Notes: a model not told the origin generated them from the letters alone. A stretch of DNA of 64,000 nucleotides from Candidatus Saccharimonadota bacterium (GCA_024699125.1 JAILQE010000004.1:1-64000); one strand, 5' to 3'. Shown: positions 19,989 to 29,024, counted from the stretch's first letter. Numbers and translations: made by a program.

Positions 19989-20999
19989 ATGAAAAAGATT
20001 CTAACAAAAGTATTAGGCTTGGCGGCTTTAGTAGCGCTTGGTCTAACCTTCGGCCAAGCTGGAGTTTACGCCGAAGAGGAAACTACCGGTGTTGATACCT
20101 CTGGTACCAGCATCAGCATCACCCCAGTATCAAACGTAATTTCACTCAGTGCTAACAGCACTTATGACTACACCTTCAAGGTTACCAACGGTGGCGACAC
20201 CGATATGCGCTTTGAGGTTTATGCTGCGCCATATTCCTATACCTTCGTAGAAGAAGAAGACGAATATAAACTTGGCTTTTCAAAGGAAAACAGCTACACT
20301 CAAATCACCCGCTGGATTTCCTTCAAGAATGTTGATGGCAACTTCGTAGAACGCCCAGTCTTTAGCGCCGGCCCAGGCGAAACCGTAGAAGTAGCTTACC
20401 GCATTGTTACCCCAGCTGATATGCCAGGTGGTGGCCAATATGCCGTGCTCTTTGCCCACACTCTTTCTAATACTACCGGTGGTAGCGGTATCAAAACCGA
20501 AGCCAGCCCAGGCCTCGTAGTCTATGGCCGCGCTTCTGGCGAAACCCGCAAAAAAGCCACCATTTCTGATCTTAAAATCGAAAAAGAATACACCCGCACT
20601 AAAGGTGGCAAAGAAGAAAGCGTCAAACACATTAATGCCTCAGCCAAAATCAAAAACGATGGTAACGTAGATTTCACCGCCCTTGGCATCCTCAAAGTAG
20701 AAAGCATCTTTGGCTTTGGCGGTTCATATGAAACTGAAACCGGCGATGCCGCCATTTCAATTATCCCAGAAACCGAGCTCACCCTTAAAGATGAGTGGGA
20801 AGGCACCCCATGGTTTGGCTTCTTTAAAGTCACCTGGACCGTGCAAGCAGCCGGCCAAATCGAGACGATCGAAAGCGTCGTAGTCTTAATCCCAGCCACT
20901 GTAATAATTATCGCAATTGTGGTCTTGACAGCATTAGCATTTTGGATTATAATCCTAGTCAGGAAGCGTAAGGCTCGCCGTTCTAAATACATCGTTTAG
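19989..20999 (+). CDS. DUF916-like surface protein, C-terminal TM (paralogue)
   Basis: SITPVSNVISLSANSTYDYTFKVTNGGDTDMRFEVYAAPYSY...YTQITRWISF...GGQYAVLFA; TM plus RKRKARR. Confidence 0.7.
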   Translation: MKKILTKVLGLAALVALGLTFGQAGVYAEEETTGVDTSGTSISITPVSNVISLSANSTYDYTFKVTNGGDTDMRFEVYAAPYSYTFVEEEDEYKLGFSKENSYTQITRWISFKNVDGNFVERPVFSAGPGETVEVAYRIVTPADMPGGGQYAVLFAHTLSNTTGGSGIKTEASPGLVVYGRASGETRKKATISDLKIEKEYTRTKGGKEESVKHINASAKIKNDGNVDFTALGILKVESIFGFGGSYETETGDAAISIIPETELTLKDEWEGTPWFGFFKVTWTVQAAGQIETIESVVVLIPATVIIIAIVVLTALAFWIIILVRKRKARRSKYIV

Positions 21000-21073
21000 A
21001 ACGAATAGACCATTGCGAGTGGTCGCCTTACAAAGCCAAAACAAAAACATCAAAATAAACAAGAGTGTAGAGT

Positions 21074-22615
21074 ATGAAAAAAATACATCGAAGGGTATTT
21101 GGCCTACTTGGTCTAGCGATTGTTGTGGCTCTCACAGTATTCGCGGCTATTATGCCAACCCCAAACGCCTCCGCTGCTGACGGCACCATTCTTAGGGTGC
21201 GCGTTATCGGCGATGTACCAAACGTAACCATCACAGATGGACCGACTTCTGTTGTCCCAAGTGCGCCAACCCCAATTGTCACCACGCCAGACCAGTCGTT
21301 TACCTATATCAATGAAAAAGTTGATCACGTGGTTGTCACTCTTCACTACGAAGACCCAGATGGGCATACTTCAGATTACACCTTGGATGATTATTATATT
21401 AACTATGTAGCCGACGGCAAAACCATCGATCTTAATCTTGATAACTATGGCTATGGCACCTACACCGTTACGGTATCTGGTGATGGCCAATATGGCTACG
21501 ATGAAGACACGATCTCATTTATCTATGTTCCGGTAAGAATCGACGCTGAGCAGCCAGCTATCGATGAAGACCCGGTGGCTGATTATTTCTATGACGCCAG
21601 CAAAACCGACCACGCCGTTCTAAACGTCTACACTGATGACGGCACTCTTATTTCTACACTCGCAAACATTCCTGTTACTATCGGCAACTTCACCAGCACC
21701 CTGCCATTCGAGGCCAACGGCATGGAAGAAGGCTGGTATAAAGTTGAAATTGTTACCTACGATGACCACAATGACGTAATCGCAACCGCCATTGACCGCT
21801 TCTACTATGATTTGTCCGGCGGCGTGCCAACCCCAACCGAGGTAGACATTGAAGCCGAGCAACCAGCTATCGATGAAGATCCAATCGCCACTTATGACTA
21901 CGACGCTTCGATCACGGATCACGCAATTTTGAATGTGTATGACGATGACGGCAATTTGATCACTGTACTTTCGAACATCCCAGTTACAATTGGCGAATAC
22001 ACTACCACCTTGCCATTTGGCGAGAACAACATGGAAGAAGGCTGGTACAGAGTTGAGATTATCACTTATGACGATCAGGGCAACGTACTTGGCACCGATA
22101 TCGACCGCTTCTTCTACGACCTTTCTGGCGGCGAACCAGCCCCAACCAAGGTTGAAATCGACGCTGAACAACCGGCAATCGACGAAGACCCAGTCGCTAC
22201 CTATGAATATAACGCTTCTATCACGGACCACGCAATTTTGAATGTCTACGACGATGACGGTAATTTAATCACGGTCCTTTCAAATATCCCAGTTACAATC
22301 GGTGAATTCACTACCACCTTACCATTTGGCGAAAACGGCATGGAAAAGGGTTACTACAGAGTAGAAATCATCACCTACGACGAAAACGGTAACGAACTCG
22401 GCAGAGACATCGATCGCTTCTACTACAATCTATCAAAAGTTACCCCAGAACCAAAACCAGATGACGAAGATGTTCCAGATGTACCAAATACCGGTCTCTT
22501 TACCAATCTCAACATCTCCCGTGCAGACTATGTAACTACTGGCCTTATCGTCTTCTTCGCCTCGGCCGTGTTTGCCTTAGTCTACATTGCAAGAAAAGGC
22601 AGCAAACGCCGCTAA
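21074..22615 (+). CDS. Cell-surface protein with three ~103-aa repeats and PNTG-type C-terminal sorting-like signal
   Basis: Signal peptide; three AEQPAIDEDP...IDRFYYDLSGG repeats; VPNTGLF...TTGLIVFFASAVFALVYIARKGSKRR. Confidence 0.85.
   Translation: MKKIHRRVFGLLGLAIVVALTVFAAIMPTPNASAADGTILRVRVIGDVPNVTITDGPTSVVPSAPTPIVTTPDQSFTYINEKVDHVVVTLHYEDPDGHTSDYTLDDYYINYVADGKTIDLNLDNYGYGTYTVTVSGDGQYGYDEDTISFIYVPVRIDAEQPAIDEDPVADYFYDASKTDHAVLNVYTDDGTLISTLANIPVTIGNFTSTLPFEANGMEEGWYKVEIVTYDDHNDVIATAIDRFYYDLSGGVPTPTEVDIEAEQPAIDEDPIATYDYDASITDHAILNVYDDDGNLITVLSNIPVTIGEYTTTLPFGENNMEEGWYRVEIITYDDQGNVLGTDIDRFFYDLSGGEPAPTKVEIDAEQPAIDEDPVATYEYNASITDHAILNVYDDDGNLITVLSNIPVTIGEFTTTLPFGENGMEKGYYRVEIITYDENGNELGRDIDRFYYNLSKVTPEPKPDDEDVPDVPNTGLFTNLNISRADYVTTGLIVFFASAVFALVYIARKGSKRR
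21542..22468 (+). repeat. Three tandem 309-nt coding repeats
   Basis: Repeat starts near 21542, 21851 and 22160 with high protein identity. Confidence 0.9.
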
Positions 22616-22629
22616 ACTTTGACTTAAAA

Positions 22630-22665
22630 CGGGCGCACCAAACTGCGAGGGCGCCCGTTTTTTGT
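22630..22665 (+). terminator. Intrinsic terminator after surface-protein cluster
   Basis: ACGGGCGCACCAAACTGCGAGGGCGCCCGTTTTTTG. Confidence 0.75.
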
Positions 22666-22723
22666 TTTTTCTAGAAGGGAACCACCAAAAAACCGGCTCC
22701 CCCGGCCGGTTTGGTGATACAGA

Positions 22724-23053
22724 TTATTCGTTAGCCTTGGCTTTCTTCTCGGCTTCTTTGGCGGCTTTTTTAGCCTTATTCTCGAGGGCATCCTTGAGAG
22801 CTTTGGCTTTTTCGGCACGAGCTTTGAAGCGATCCACACGACCTTCAGTATCGATGATTTTTTCTTCACCGGTAAAGAATGGGTGGGAAGCTGAGGAAAT
22901 TTGAACTTTTACCAATGGATATTCTTTGCCATCGGTCCACTTAATGGTATCTTCGCTTTTGGCCGTAGATTTGGTCAAGAACGAAAAGTTCGCAGTTTCG
23001 TCTGAAAAGACGACGTAGCGATAATCTTTAGGTTGTAATTCTTTTTTGCTCAT
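22724..23053 (-). CDS. rpmE2: 50S ribosomal protein L31, type B-like
   Basis: YRYVVFSDETANFSFLTKSTA...VKVQISSASHPFFTGEEKIIDTEGRVDRFKAR; TGGTATAAT upstream. Confidence 0.9.
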   Translation of the reverse strand: MSKKELQPKDYRYVVFSDETANFSFLTKSTAKSEDTIKWTDGKEYPLVKVQISSASHPFFTGEEKIIDTEGRVDRFKARAEKAKALKDALENKAKKAAKEAEKKAKANE

Positions 23054-23097
23054 AGCTGCAAAACATTATACCAGAGATTGCAGAAAAAGTAAACAAT

Positions 23098-23425
23098 TAA
23101 AAAGAGGGAGTAACGCTTGGCGTCACTCCCTCGAAACGGGGGGAGAAAAAATGAATATCTGATCGGCTGTGGGGCAGCCGGGGATTGTCGCCCGGGGTTG
23201 CCCCCGGGGTTAGAAGGATAAACCTTATGAATAACCAGCCGAAGCTGGGGGCCGACAAGGTCCCGGGAGCGTTGCCGCTCCCGGATATATTGAAACCGTA
23301 ACAACGGATAATTCTCGCGGACGGCCAATGAGTGGCCGTCCTAGAGGCATTACCAAATGAAGCGTTACGGAAAGTCACCGAAAGGAGGGGGAGGACACGC
23401 ACAGCGTGCGCCTCCCCCGCTATGA
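23098..23425 (-). ncRNA. Candidate structured RNA / hairpin array ending in an intrinsic terminator
   Basis: At least seven consecutive small hairpins (e.g. GGACGGCCACTCATTGGCCGTCC, CCGGGAGCGGCAACGCTCCCGG, CCAGCTTCGGCTGG, CGGCTGCCCCACAGCCG), then CGAGGGAGTGACGCCAAGCGTTACTCCCTCTTTTT on minus strand. Confidence 0.55.
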
Positions 23426-23441
23426 AAAAACCTACATGGGC

Positions 23442-23681
23442 TCATTCTACCTGCGCACCGTTATGATACATATCAAATGCGGTGCCCATCGCAGGGTCAG
23501 TGATGTCTACTTTAGAAACATTCTTATGAGTAGGCATCTCCGTCTTCTCTTCTTCCTTCTTTTCATTTTTTACAGGCACGGTCACCGGACCGTAAGCGTA
23601 GCTAAGGGGCTGAATCCCCATTTCTACGTCTAATTCATGAATGAATTGAACCTGCTCCTCGTGAAAATTGCGAACCTTTGC
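23442..23681 (-). CDS. Hypothetical small protein
   Basis: MAKVRNFHEEQVQFIHELDVEMG...; SD GGAGGACAC; TTGACA-17-TATAAT promoter. Confidence 0.65.
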   Translation of the reverse strand, partial: AKVRNFHEEQVQFIHELDVEMGIQPLSYAYGPVTVPVKNEKKEEEKTEMPTHKNVSKVDITDPAMGTAFDMYHNGAQVE

Positions 23682-23838
23682 CATATTGTGTCCTCCTTTG
23701 AGAATTTGATCTGGCAACAATAGTTACTCTCCTTATTATACACCAAATAAGCATAATTGTCAAGAGTTGGCAGGGAAAATCCTTGCATTTATAGATAAAG
23801 TGTGCTACACTATTAGAGTTATTAAATTAATGAAACAG

Positions 23839-23882
23839 CTATGGGAGGTTTCCTGCTCGCATCGCGAGGCAAATGCCCATAG
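23839..23882 (+). promoter_or_regulatory. rpsB leader hairpin, candidate S2 autoregulatory element
   Basis: CTATGGG...GCTCGCATCGCGAGGC...CCCATAG interrupted stem in rpsB 5' leader. Confidence 0.55.
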
Positions 23883-23903
23883 TATAAGGAAAGGAAATCA
23901 TAT

Positions 23904-24590
23904 ATGACCGTAAGTGTCGATATGAAGGCTTTGCTCGAAGCTGGTGCCCATTTTGGCCACAAAACGAGCCGCTGGCATCCAAAAATGGCCCCTTACATCC
24001 ACAGTAAGCGCCAAGATGCCCATATTATTAACCTCGAGAAAACCGTAGAAGGTCTCGAAAACGCTTTGCCAAAAATCACCGAAATCGTGAAAAATGGCAA
24101 AAAGGTCCTCTTTGTAGGTACCAAAAAACAGATGAAAGACACCGTTAAGGCTGCCGCTGAATCTGTTGATATGCCTTACGTTACCGTACGCTGGGTTGGT
24201 GGTACTCTCACTAACGTCGAAACCGTTAACCGCCAAATCAAAAAAGTAAAAGACCTCGAGCGCCGTATGGCCTCTGGCGAACTCGAAAATCGCTATTCTA
24301 AGCTCGAAGTTCAACGCTACCAAGAGGAAATCGACCTCTTGAACGAACGCTACGGCGGCATCAAAGAGATGAACGAGCAACCAGCCGCTATCATCGTAGT
24401 TGACGCCATCGAAGACAAGAACGCTATCAAAGAAGCTAACGGTCTTCACATCCCTGTATTTGCAATCACCGACACCAACGTCGATCCAACCAACATCGAC
24501 TACGTGATTCCAGCAAACGACGATGCTCTTAAGGCTGTTAAACTCATCCTTGACTACTTCGTCGAAGCTATCAAAGAAGGTAAAAAATAA
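23904..24590 (+). CDS. rpsB: 30S ribosomal protein S2
   Basis: LLEAGAHFGHKTSRWHPKMAPYI, VDAIEDKNAIKEANGLHIPVFAITDTNVDP. Confidence 0.97.
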   Translation: MTVSVDMKALLEAGAHFGHKTSRWHPKMAPYIHSKRQDAHIINLEKTVEGLENALPKITEIVKNGKKVLFVGTKKQMKDTVKAAAESVDMPYVTVRWVGGTLTNVETVNRQIKKVKDLERRMASGELENRYSKLEVQRYQEEIDLLNERYGGIKEMNEQPAAIIVVDAIEDKNAIKEANGLHIPVFAITDTNVDPTNIDYVIPANDDALKAVKLILDYFVEAIKEGKK

Positions 24591-24602
24591 TTAGGAGGCA
24601 AA

Positions 24603-25193
24603 ATGGCTGAAATTTCCATTGAACAAATCAAAAAACTTAAAGAGCTCTCTGGTGTTGGCTTGACCGACGCTAAAAACGCTCTCGTTGAAGCCGATGGCGA
24701 CTTTGACAAAGCCCTCGACGCCATGCGCAAAAAAGGCTTGACCAAAGCCGAGAAGCGCGGCGATCGCGAAACCCGCGAAGGTCTCGTCGAATCTTACATT
24801 CACGACGGCCGCCTCGGCGCCATCGTCGAAGTTAACTGCGAAACTTCTTTCGTAGCTAAAACCGATGAATTCAAAACTTTGGCTCACCAAATCGCTATGC
24901 AAATTGCCTCTATGAACCCACTTTACGTGAGCGAAGCAGACATCCCAGAAGATGTTAAAGAAGCCAAAATGAAAGAGCTCGAAGCCAACTTCAAAGGTCC
25001 AGAAAACATGAAAGCTCAAATCCTCGAAGGCCAAGCTAAAAAAGCTTTTGCCGACAAGGTTTTGATGAACCAACCATATATCTTGGACGATACCAAAACT
25101 GTTGAGCAATTCATCAAGGAAGCTATTGCTAAGACTGGTGAAAACATCACCGTTCGCCAATTCAAGCGCATTGAGCTTGGTGTTACTGAATAA
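24603..25193 (+). CDS. tsf: Elongation factor Ts
   Basis: IKKLKELSGVGLTDAKNALVEADGDFDKAL, EVNCETSFVAKTDEF. Confidence 0.96.
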   Translation: MAEISIEQIKKLKELSGVGLTDAKNALVEADGDFDKALDAMRKKGLTKAEKRGDRETREGLVESYIHDGRLGAIVEVNCETSFVAKTDEFKTLAHQIAMQIASMNPLYVSEADIPEDVKEAKMKELEANFKGPENMKAQILEGQAKKAFADKVLMNQPYILDDTKTVEQFIKEAIAKTGENITVRQFKRIELGVTE

Positions 25194-25197
25194 TCTA

Positions 25198-25380
25198 GCA
25201 AGCACCAGTAATTAGTTGAACTAGACTTATAAACTTGTTAAAAACACAGCAATAAGCCGAAATTCAAAAAGCAAAATTGAACCCTCCTCTGGAGGGTTCT
25301 TGCTTTTTTCATTCGGTATTGCTGTATTTTTAACGTTTATAAATCTGGTAAAAGTTCAACTAATTACCGGTGCTTGCCAT
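25198..25380. repeat. Giant hairpin (183 nt) downstream of tsf with terminator-like core
   Basis: AGCAAGCACCAGTAATTAGTTGAACT pairs with AGTTCAACTAATTACCGGTGCTTGCC; inner TTATAAACTTGTTAAAAACACAGCAATA pairs with TATTGCTGTATTTTTAACGTTTATAA; core GAACCCTCCTCTGGAGGGTTC. Confidence 0.85.
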
Positions 25381-25423
25381 ATCTGTCATTTACCCCAAAC
25401 TCATTGACTTAATTTGATTGCAC

Positions 25424-25460
25424 ATTGAAAAAGGCACGTCAAAAGCGTGTCCTTTTTCTT
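25424..25460. terminator. Terminator-like hairpin
   Basis: GAAAAAGGCACGTCAAAAGCGTGTCCTTTTTC. Confidence 0.6.
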
Positions 25461-25487
25461 GTCTCAAAATAGGTCCTTGTGAGGGGA

Positions 25488-25684
25488 TTATAACTGAGCT
25501 CTGGCGGGGAGGGGGTTAACTGGTGAACATTCTGAGCGAACCGGTTTTTTACAGCATTTCCGGACAAAAAACTACGCGGCGTCAGCCGCATTTGTAGTTT
25601 TTTGTTCCGCGAAATGTTGTGAAAAATAAAACCGCGCGAGCGAAGCGTTCGCAAGCTAACCCCCTCCCCACCAGAGTTTATGAT
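25488..25684. repeat. Giant imperfect palindrome (~197 nt) upstream of frr
   Basis: CTCTGGCGGGGAGGGGGTTAAC pairs with GCTAACCCCCTCCCCACCAGAG; inner ACAAAAAACTAC / GTAGTTTTTTGT; core GCGGCGTCAGCCGC. Confidence 0.8.
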
Positions 25685-25708
25685 ATAATTAGGTTATAAG
25701 GAGTTATT

Positions 25709-26254
25709 ATGTTCGATACTAATGAAGACAAGAAAAAAATGACCGCCGTGGTCGACCGCTTCAAAGAAGAAATGAAGAAGGTTCGCACTGGCCGCGCTCA
25801 TCCTGATATGTTAAGCAGCATCAAGGCCGAGGTTTATGGCCAATTTATGCCACTAAACCAAGTCGCCAACGTCACCGCTGCCGATGGCACACTTCTCGTG
25901 ATTACCCCATTTGACCCATCCACTATCCAAGCCATCGCTGCTGCCATCCGTAACGACCAATCACTTGGCCTTAACCCTGCCGATGATGGCCGCGTAATTC
26001 GCGTGCCAATTCCGCCACTCACCGAGGAACGCCGCAAGGAAATCGTTAAAACCGCTTCCTCTAAGGTTGAAGAGGCCAAAGTTGCTATCCGTAACATCCG
26101 TGAAGATGCTCGCAAAGCTATCAAAATCGCTACCGAGCTCTCTGAAGATATCAAGAAGCGCGCCGAAAAAGAAATCGACGACATTACCAAGGAATTCTCT
26201 GATAAAATCGACGCTGAGTTCAAGCTCAAGTCCGATGAAATCATGAAAATTTAG
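25709..26254 (+). CDS. frr: Ribosome recycling factor
   Basis: VDRFKEEMKKVRTGRAHPDMLSSIKAEVYGQFMPLNQVANV; RVPIPPLTEERRKEIVK. Confidence 0.96.
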   Translation: MFDTNEDKKKMTAVVDRFKEEMKKVRTGRAHPDMLSSIKAEVYGQFMPLNQVANVTAADGTLLVITPFDPSTIQAIAAAIRNDQSLGLNPADDGRVIRVPIPPLTEERRKEIVKTASSKVEEAKVAIRNIREDARKAIKIATELSEDIKKRAEKEIDDITKEFSDKIDAEFKLKSDEIMKI

Positions 26255-26257
26255 TTT

Positions 26258-26935
26258 ATGGAAGAAACGATTAAACACATCGGCATTATCGCCGATGGCA
26301 ACCGCCGTTGGGCTCGCGAACGCGGGCTGCCAACCCTCGAGGGGCACAAAAAAGGCCTCGATGCCGTCGAGAACCTGATTGAGGCTGCTAACGAAAAACA
26401 GATTCCTTATCTTTCGTTTTATCTTTTTAGTACCGAAAACTGGAACCGCTCCAAAGAAGAAGTTTCATATCTCATGAAGCTTTTGTCTGATCGCATTGGC
26501 TCACTCGCCAAAAAAATGAAGAAAAACAACATCCGTCTCTTGGTGCTTGGCGCCCGTGAGCCGGTAAAACCAGCTCTACTTAAAAAACTCGATAACGCCG
26601 TGGCTCTTACCAGAGATTGTACCGGCACCACCGTGGGATTTTGTTTCAACTACGGCGGCAAGCAGGAAATTGCCGACGCCGTGAACGCCGCTATTGCAAG
26701 CGGCGAAGAAATCACGCCAGAAACCATCGAAAACCACTTGTACGCCCCAGAAATTCCAGCCTGCGACCTCATCGTCCGTACCAGCGGCGAACAGCGTTTG
26801 TCCGGCTACATGCTTTGGCGTTCATCTTATGCCGAGCTTCTATTTGAACCAAAATATTTCCCAGCCCTAGACGGCTCCGACCTCGACAGATTCATTAATG
26901 AATTCAAAAATCGCCAAAGACGCTTTGGTAAATAA
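26258..26935 (+). CDS. uppS: Isoprenyl (undecaprenyl) diphosphate synthase
   Basis: HIGIIADGNRRWARERGLPTLEGHKKG; FYLFSTENWNRSKEEV; DLIVRTSGEQRLSGYMLWRSSYAELLF. Confidence 0.95.
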   Translation: MEETIKHIGIIADGNRRWARERGLPTLEGHKKGLDAVENLIEAANEKQIPYLSFYLFSTENWNRSKEEVSYLMKLLSDRIGSLAKKMKKNNIRLLVLGAREPVKPALLKKLDNAVALTRDCTGTTVGFCFNYGGKQEIADAVNAAIASGEEITPETIENHLYAPEIPACDLIVRTSGEQRLSGYMLWRSSYAELLFEPKYFPALDGSDLDRFINEFKNRQRRFGK

Positions 26936-26950
26936 TGCTATAATAAACTT

Positions 26951-28147
26951 ATGGATATTTTTGTTGGAGTTATTGTTGGTCTTTTAGTCCTAATGCTCCT
27001 CGTGACCGCACACGAGTTTGGTCATTTTATTGCTGCCCGCCGAAACGGCGTCAACGTACTCGAATTTGGTATCTGTTTTCCACCACGTCTTGCCGCCTGG
27101 GTAAGAGACCCAAAAACCAAAAAATGGCACCGCTTGCCAAAATCTGAGTGGAAAAAGCCACAAAAAGGCCTGATTTTTAGCCTTAATCTTTTGCCGGTGG
27201 GTGGTTTTTGCCAGATGGATGGCGAATCCGCCAGCGACACGCGCGACCATACTTTTGGCAAAGCCAGTTTTTGGAAGAAAACCAAAATCCTCTTTGCTGG
27301 CGTCGCCATGAACTGGCTAGCTTCCATCGTAATTCTCACGATTTTGGCCTGGACCGGCATGCCAACCTTTATCGAAAACCAATTCACAATCGAGCCAGAC
27401 ACGCGCCACAACAACGAACCAGTAGTGATTGAAAGCGTGCTAGACGATTCGCCGGCCGCCAAGGCTGAGCTAAAAAATGGCGACAAAATTTTACAAATTA
27501 ACGACACTGTCATCGTCACCCCAACCGACGTCAACACATTTAACCAAGCGCACGCCGGGGAAGAAGTCACCTACAAAATTGATCGTGACGGCGAAAAAAT
27601 TGAGTTCAAAATCACTTTAAATCCTAGCGGACAAACTCCGCTACTTGGCGTAGCAATGTCTGCCAAACAATCGCTTAGCTACTCTAGCTGGTCCGCGCCA
27701 ATCGTGGGTGTAGGGCTCACCGCCCAACTCACCGGCGAAACTTTCAAGGGCGTAGGACAGCTCATCGGTAATCTGTTTTCGGGCGTTTTTAACCAATTCA
27801 GCTTCAGCGACGCAGACCGCGAAGCCGGCCGCGCCGCTTTGTCTGACGCTTCAGACCAAGTCTCCGGCCCAGTTGGCATCATCGGCCAAATCTTCCCAAC
27901 CTTCACCTCGGCCGGCGCCACCAACGTCGCCTTCCTGGCTGCCCTCATCTCGATTTCGCTTGCCTGCATGAATGTCATTCCTATCCCTGCTCTCGATGGC
28001 GGCCGCTGGCTCCTCATCGCCATCTTTAAACTCCGCAAAAAGGAACTTAGCAAGGAAACTGAAGAAAAAATCGTGGCTCGCGCCTTCCTCTTCCTATTAA
28101 TTTTGCTCGTCCTTATCACCGTTTTAGATATTAAGAGGTTCTTCTAA
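26951..28147 (+). CDS. rseP: RseP-family site-2 metalloprotease with PDZ domain
   Basis: VTAHEFGHFIAARRNGV (HExxH), PDZ-like segment, NVIPIPALDGGRWL. Confidence 0.92.
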   Translation: MDIFVGVIVGLLVLMLLVTAHEFGHFIAARRNGVNVLEFGICFPPRLAAWVRDPKTKKWHRLPKSEWKKPQKGLIFSLNLLPVGGFCQMDGESASDTRDHTFGKASFWKKTKILFAGVAMNWLASIVILTILAWTGMPTFIENQFTIEPDTRHNNEPVVIESVLDDSPAAKAELKNGDKILQINDTVIVTPTDVNTFNQAHAGEEVTYKIDRDGEKIEFKITLNPSGQTPLLGVAMSAKQSLSYSSWSAPIVGVGLTAQLTGETFKGVGQLIGNLFSGVFNQFSFSDADREAGRAALSDASDQVSGPVGIIGQIFPTFTSAGATNVAFLAALISISLACMNVIPIPALDGGRWLLIAIFKLRKKELSKETEEKIVARAFLFLLILLVLITVLDIKRFF

Positions 28148-28908
28148 TGAAAAAATTGCTAGAAAAATTTGAGAACTTCCGGAAAAAGCACCCAGTGCCG
28201 AAAAAACTCCGCACGCCACTCGCAATTTTGTCGCTGCTTTTGTGGGTAGCCATCGCCTCAATCGGCGCGCAATATCTTGTGGGTTACCTCTTGCTTTGGA
28301 CGATCGGCGTCGACAGGTTAGGTATCAATACGTTCAACGTGCTTTACCAAGTCATATCCTACGCCGTGACGCTTTTCCTAGTAATTTACGTGCCATACAA
28401 AATCTCCAAAAAAGGCAAAACCACGCGCGAGGAAATCGGTCTCAAAGGCTGGCCAACCTGGACAGACATCTGGCTTTCACCACTCGGCTTTATTGCCGCA
28501 ACACTAATTGCCATGGCTCTCGCCGCATTATTCAGCCTCTTCCCATGGTTTAATGCTGATGAAGCCCAAAACATCGGCTATACCACCTTGCTTTACGGCA
28601 GCGACCGCATCTTCTCGTTTATCGCCACCGCCATCATCGCGCCAATCGTTGAGGAAATCGTGTTCCGCGGCTGGCTCTACGGCAAAATCCGCTCCCGCCT
28701 CAACATGTTCGCCTCGATCTTTATCGTATCGCTACTATTTGGCCTCGTGCACATGCAATGGAACGTAGGCGTCAACGTGTTTGCTACTTCCATCGTGTTG
28801 TGCGCCCTGCGCGAAATGACCGGCACCATCTATTCCGGCATCCTAGTCCATATCATCAAGAACGGTATAGCGTTTTGTCTAGTTTACATAATGGGCATTG
28901 GCTTATAA
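28147..28908 (+). CDS. CPBP-family intramembrane metalloprotease
   Basis: APIVEEIVFRGWLYGKIRSRL, LFGLVHMQWN, multiple TMs. Confidence 0.88.
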   Translation: MKKLLEKFENFRKKHPVPKKLRTPLAILSLLLWVAIASIGAQYLVGYLLLWTIGVDRLGINTFNVLYQVISYAVTLFLVIYVPYKISKKGKTTREEIGLKGWPTWTDIWLSPLGFIAATLIAMALAALFSLFPWFNADEAQNIGYTTLLYGSDRIFSFIATAIIAPIVEEIVFRGWLYGKIRSRLNMFASIFIVSLLFGLVHMQWNVGVNVFATSIVLCALREMTGTIYSGILVHIIKNGIAFCLVYIMGIGL

Positions 28909-29024
28909 GGGCCGCTAAACCACTATTTTTGAGGACCATAAAGACTTGGCCAGAGCGGCCCGCTCGCCGAAGGCGTAGCGAAGCGCCTGCGTGTCCTCAA
29001 GAATAGTGGTTTAGCGGCCCTTTA
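28905..29024. repeat. Long hairpin with ~31-nt near-perfect arms and GC-rich core (copy A of shared-core family)
   Basis: TAAGGGCCGCTAAACCACTATTTTTGAGGAC pairs with GTCCTCAAGAATAGTGGTTTAGCGGCCCTTTA; core CATAAAGACTTGGCC...GCCTGCGT. Confidence 0.9.
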
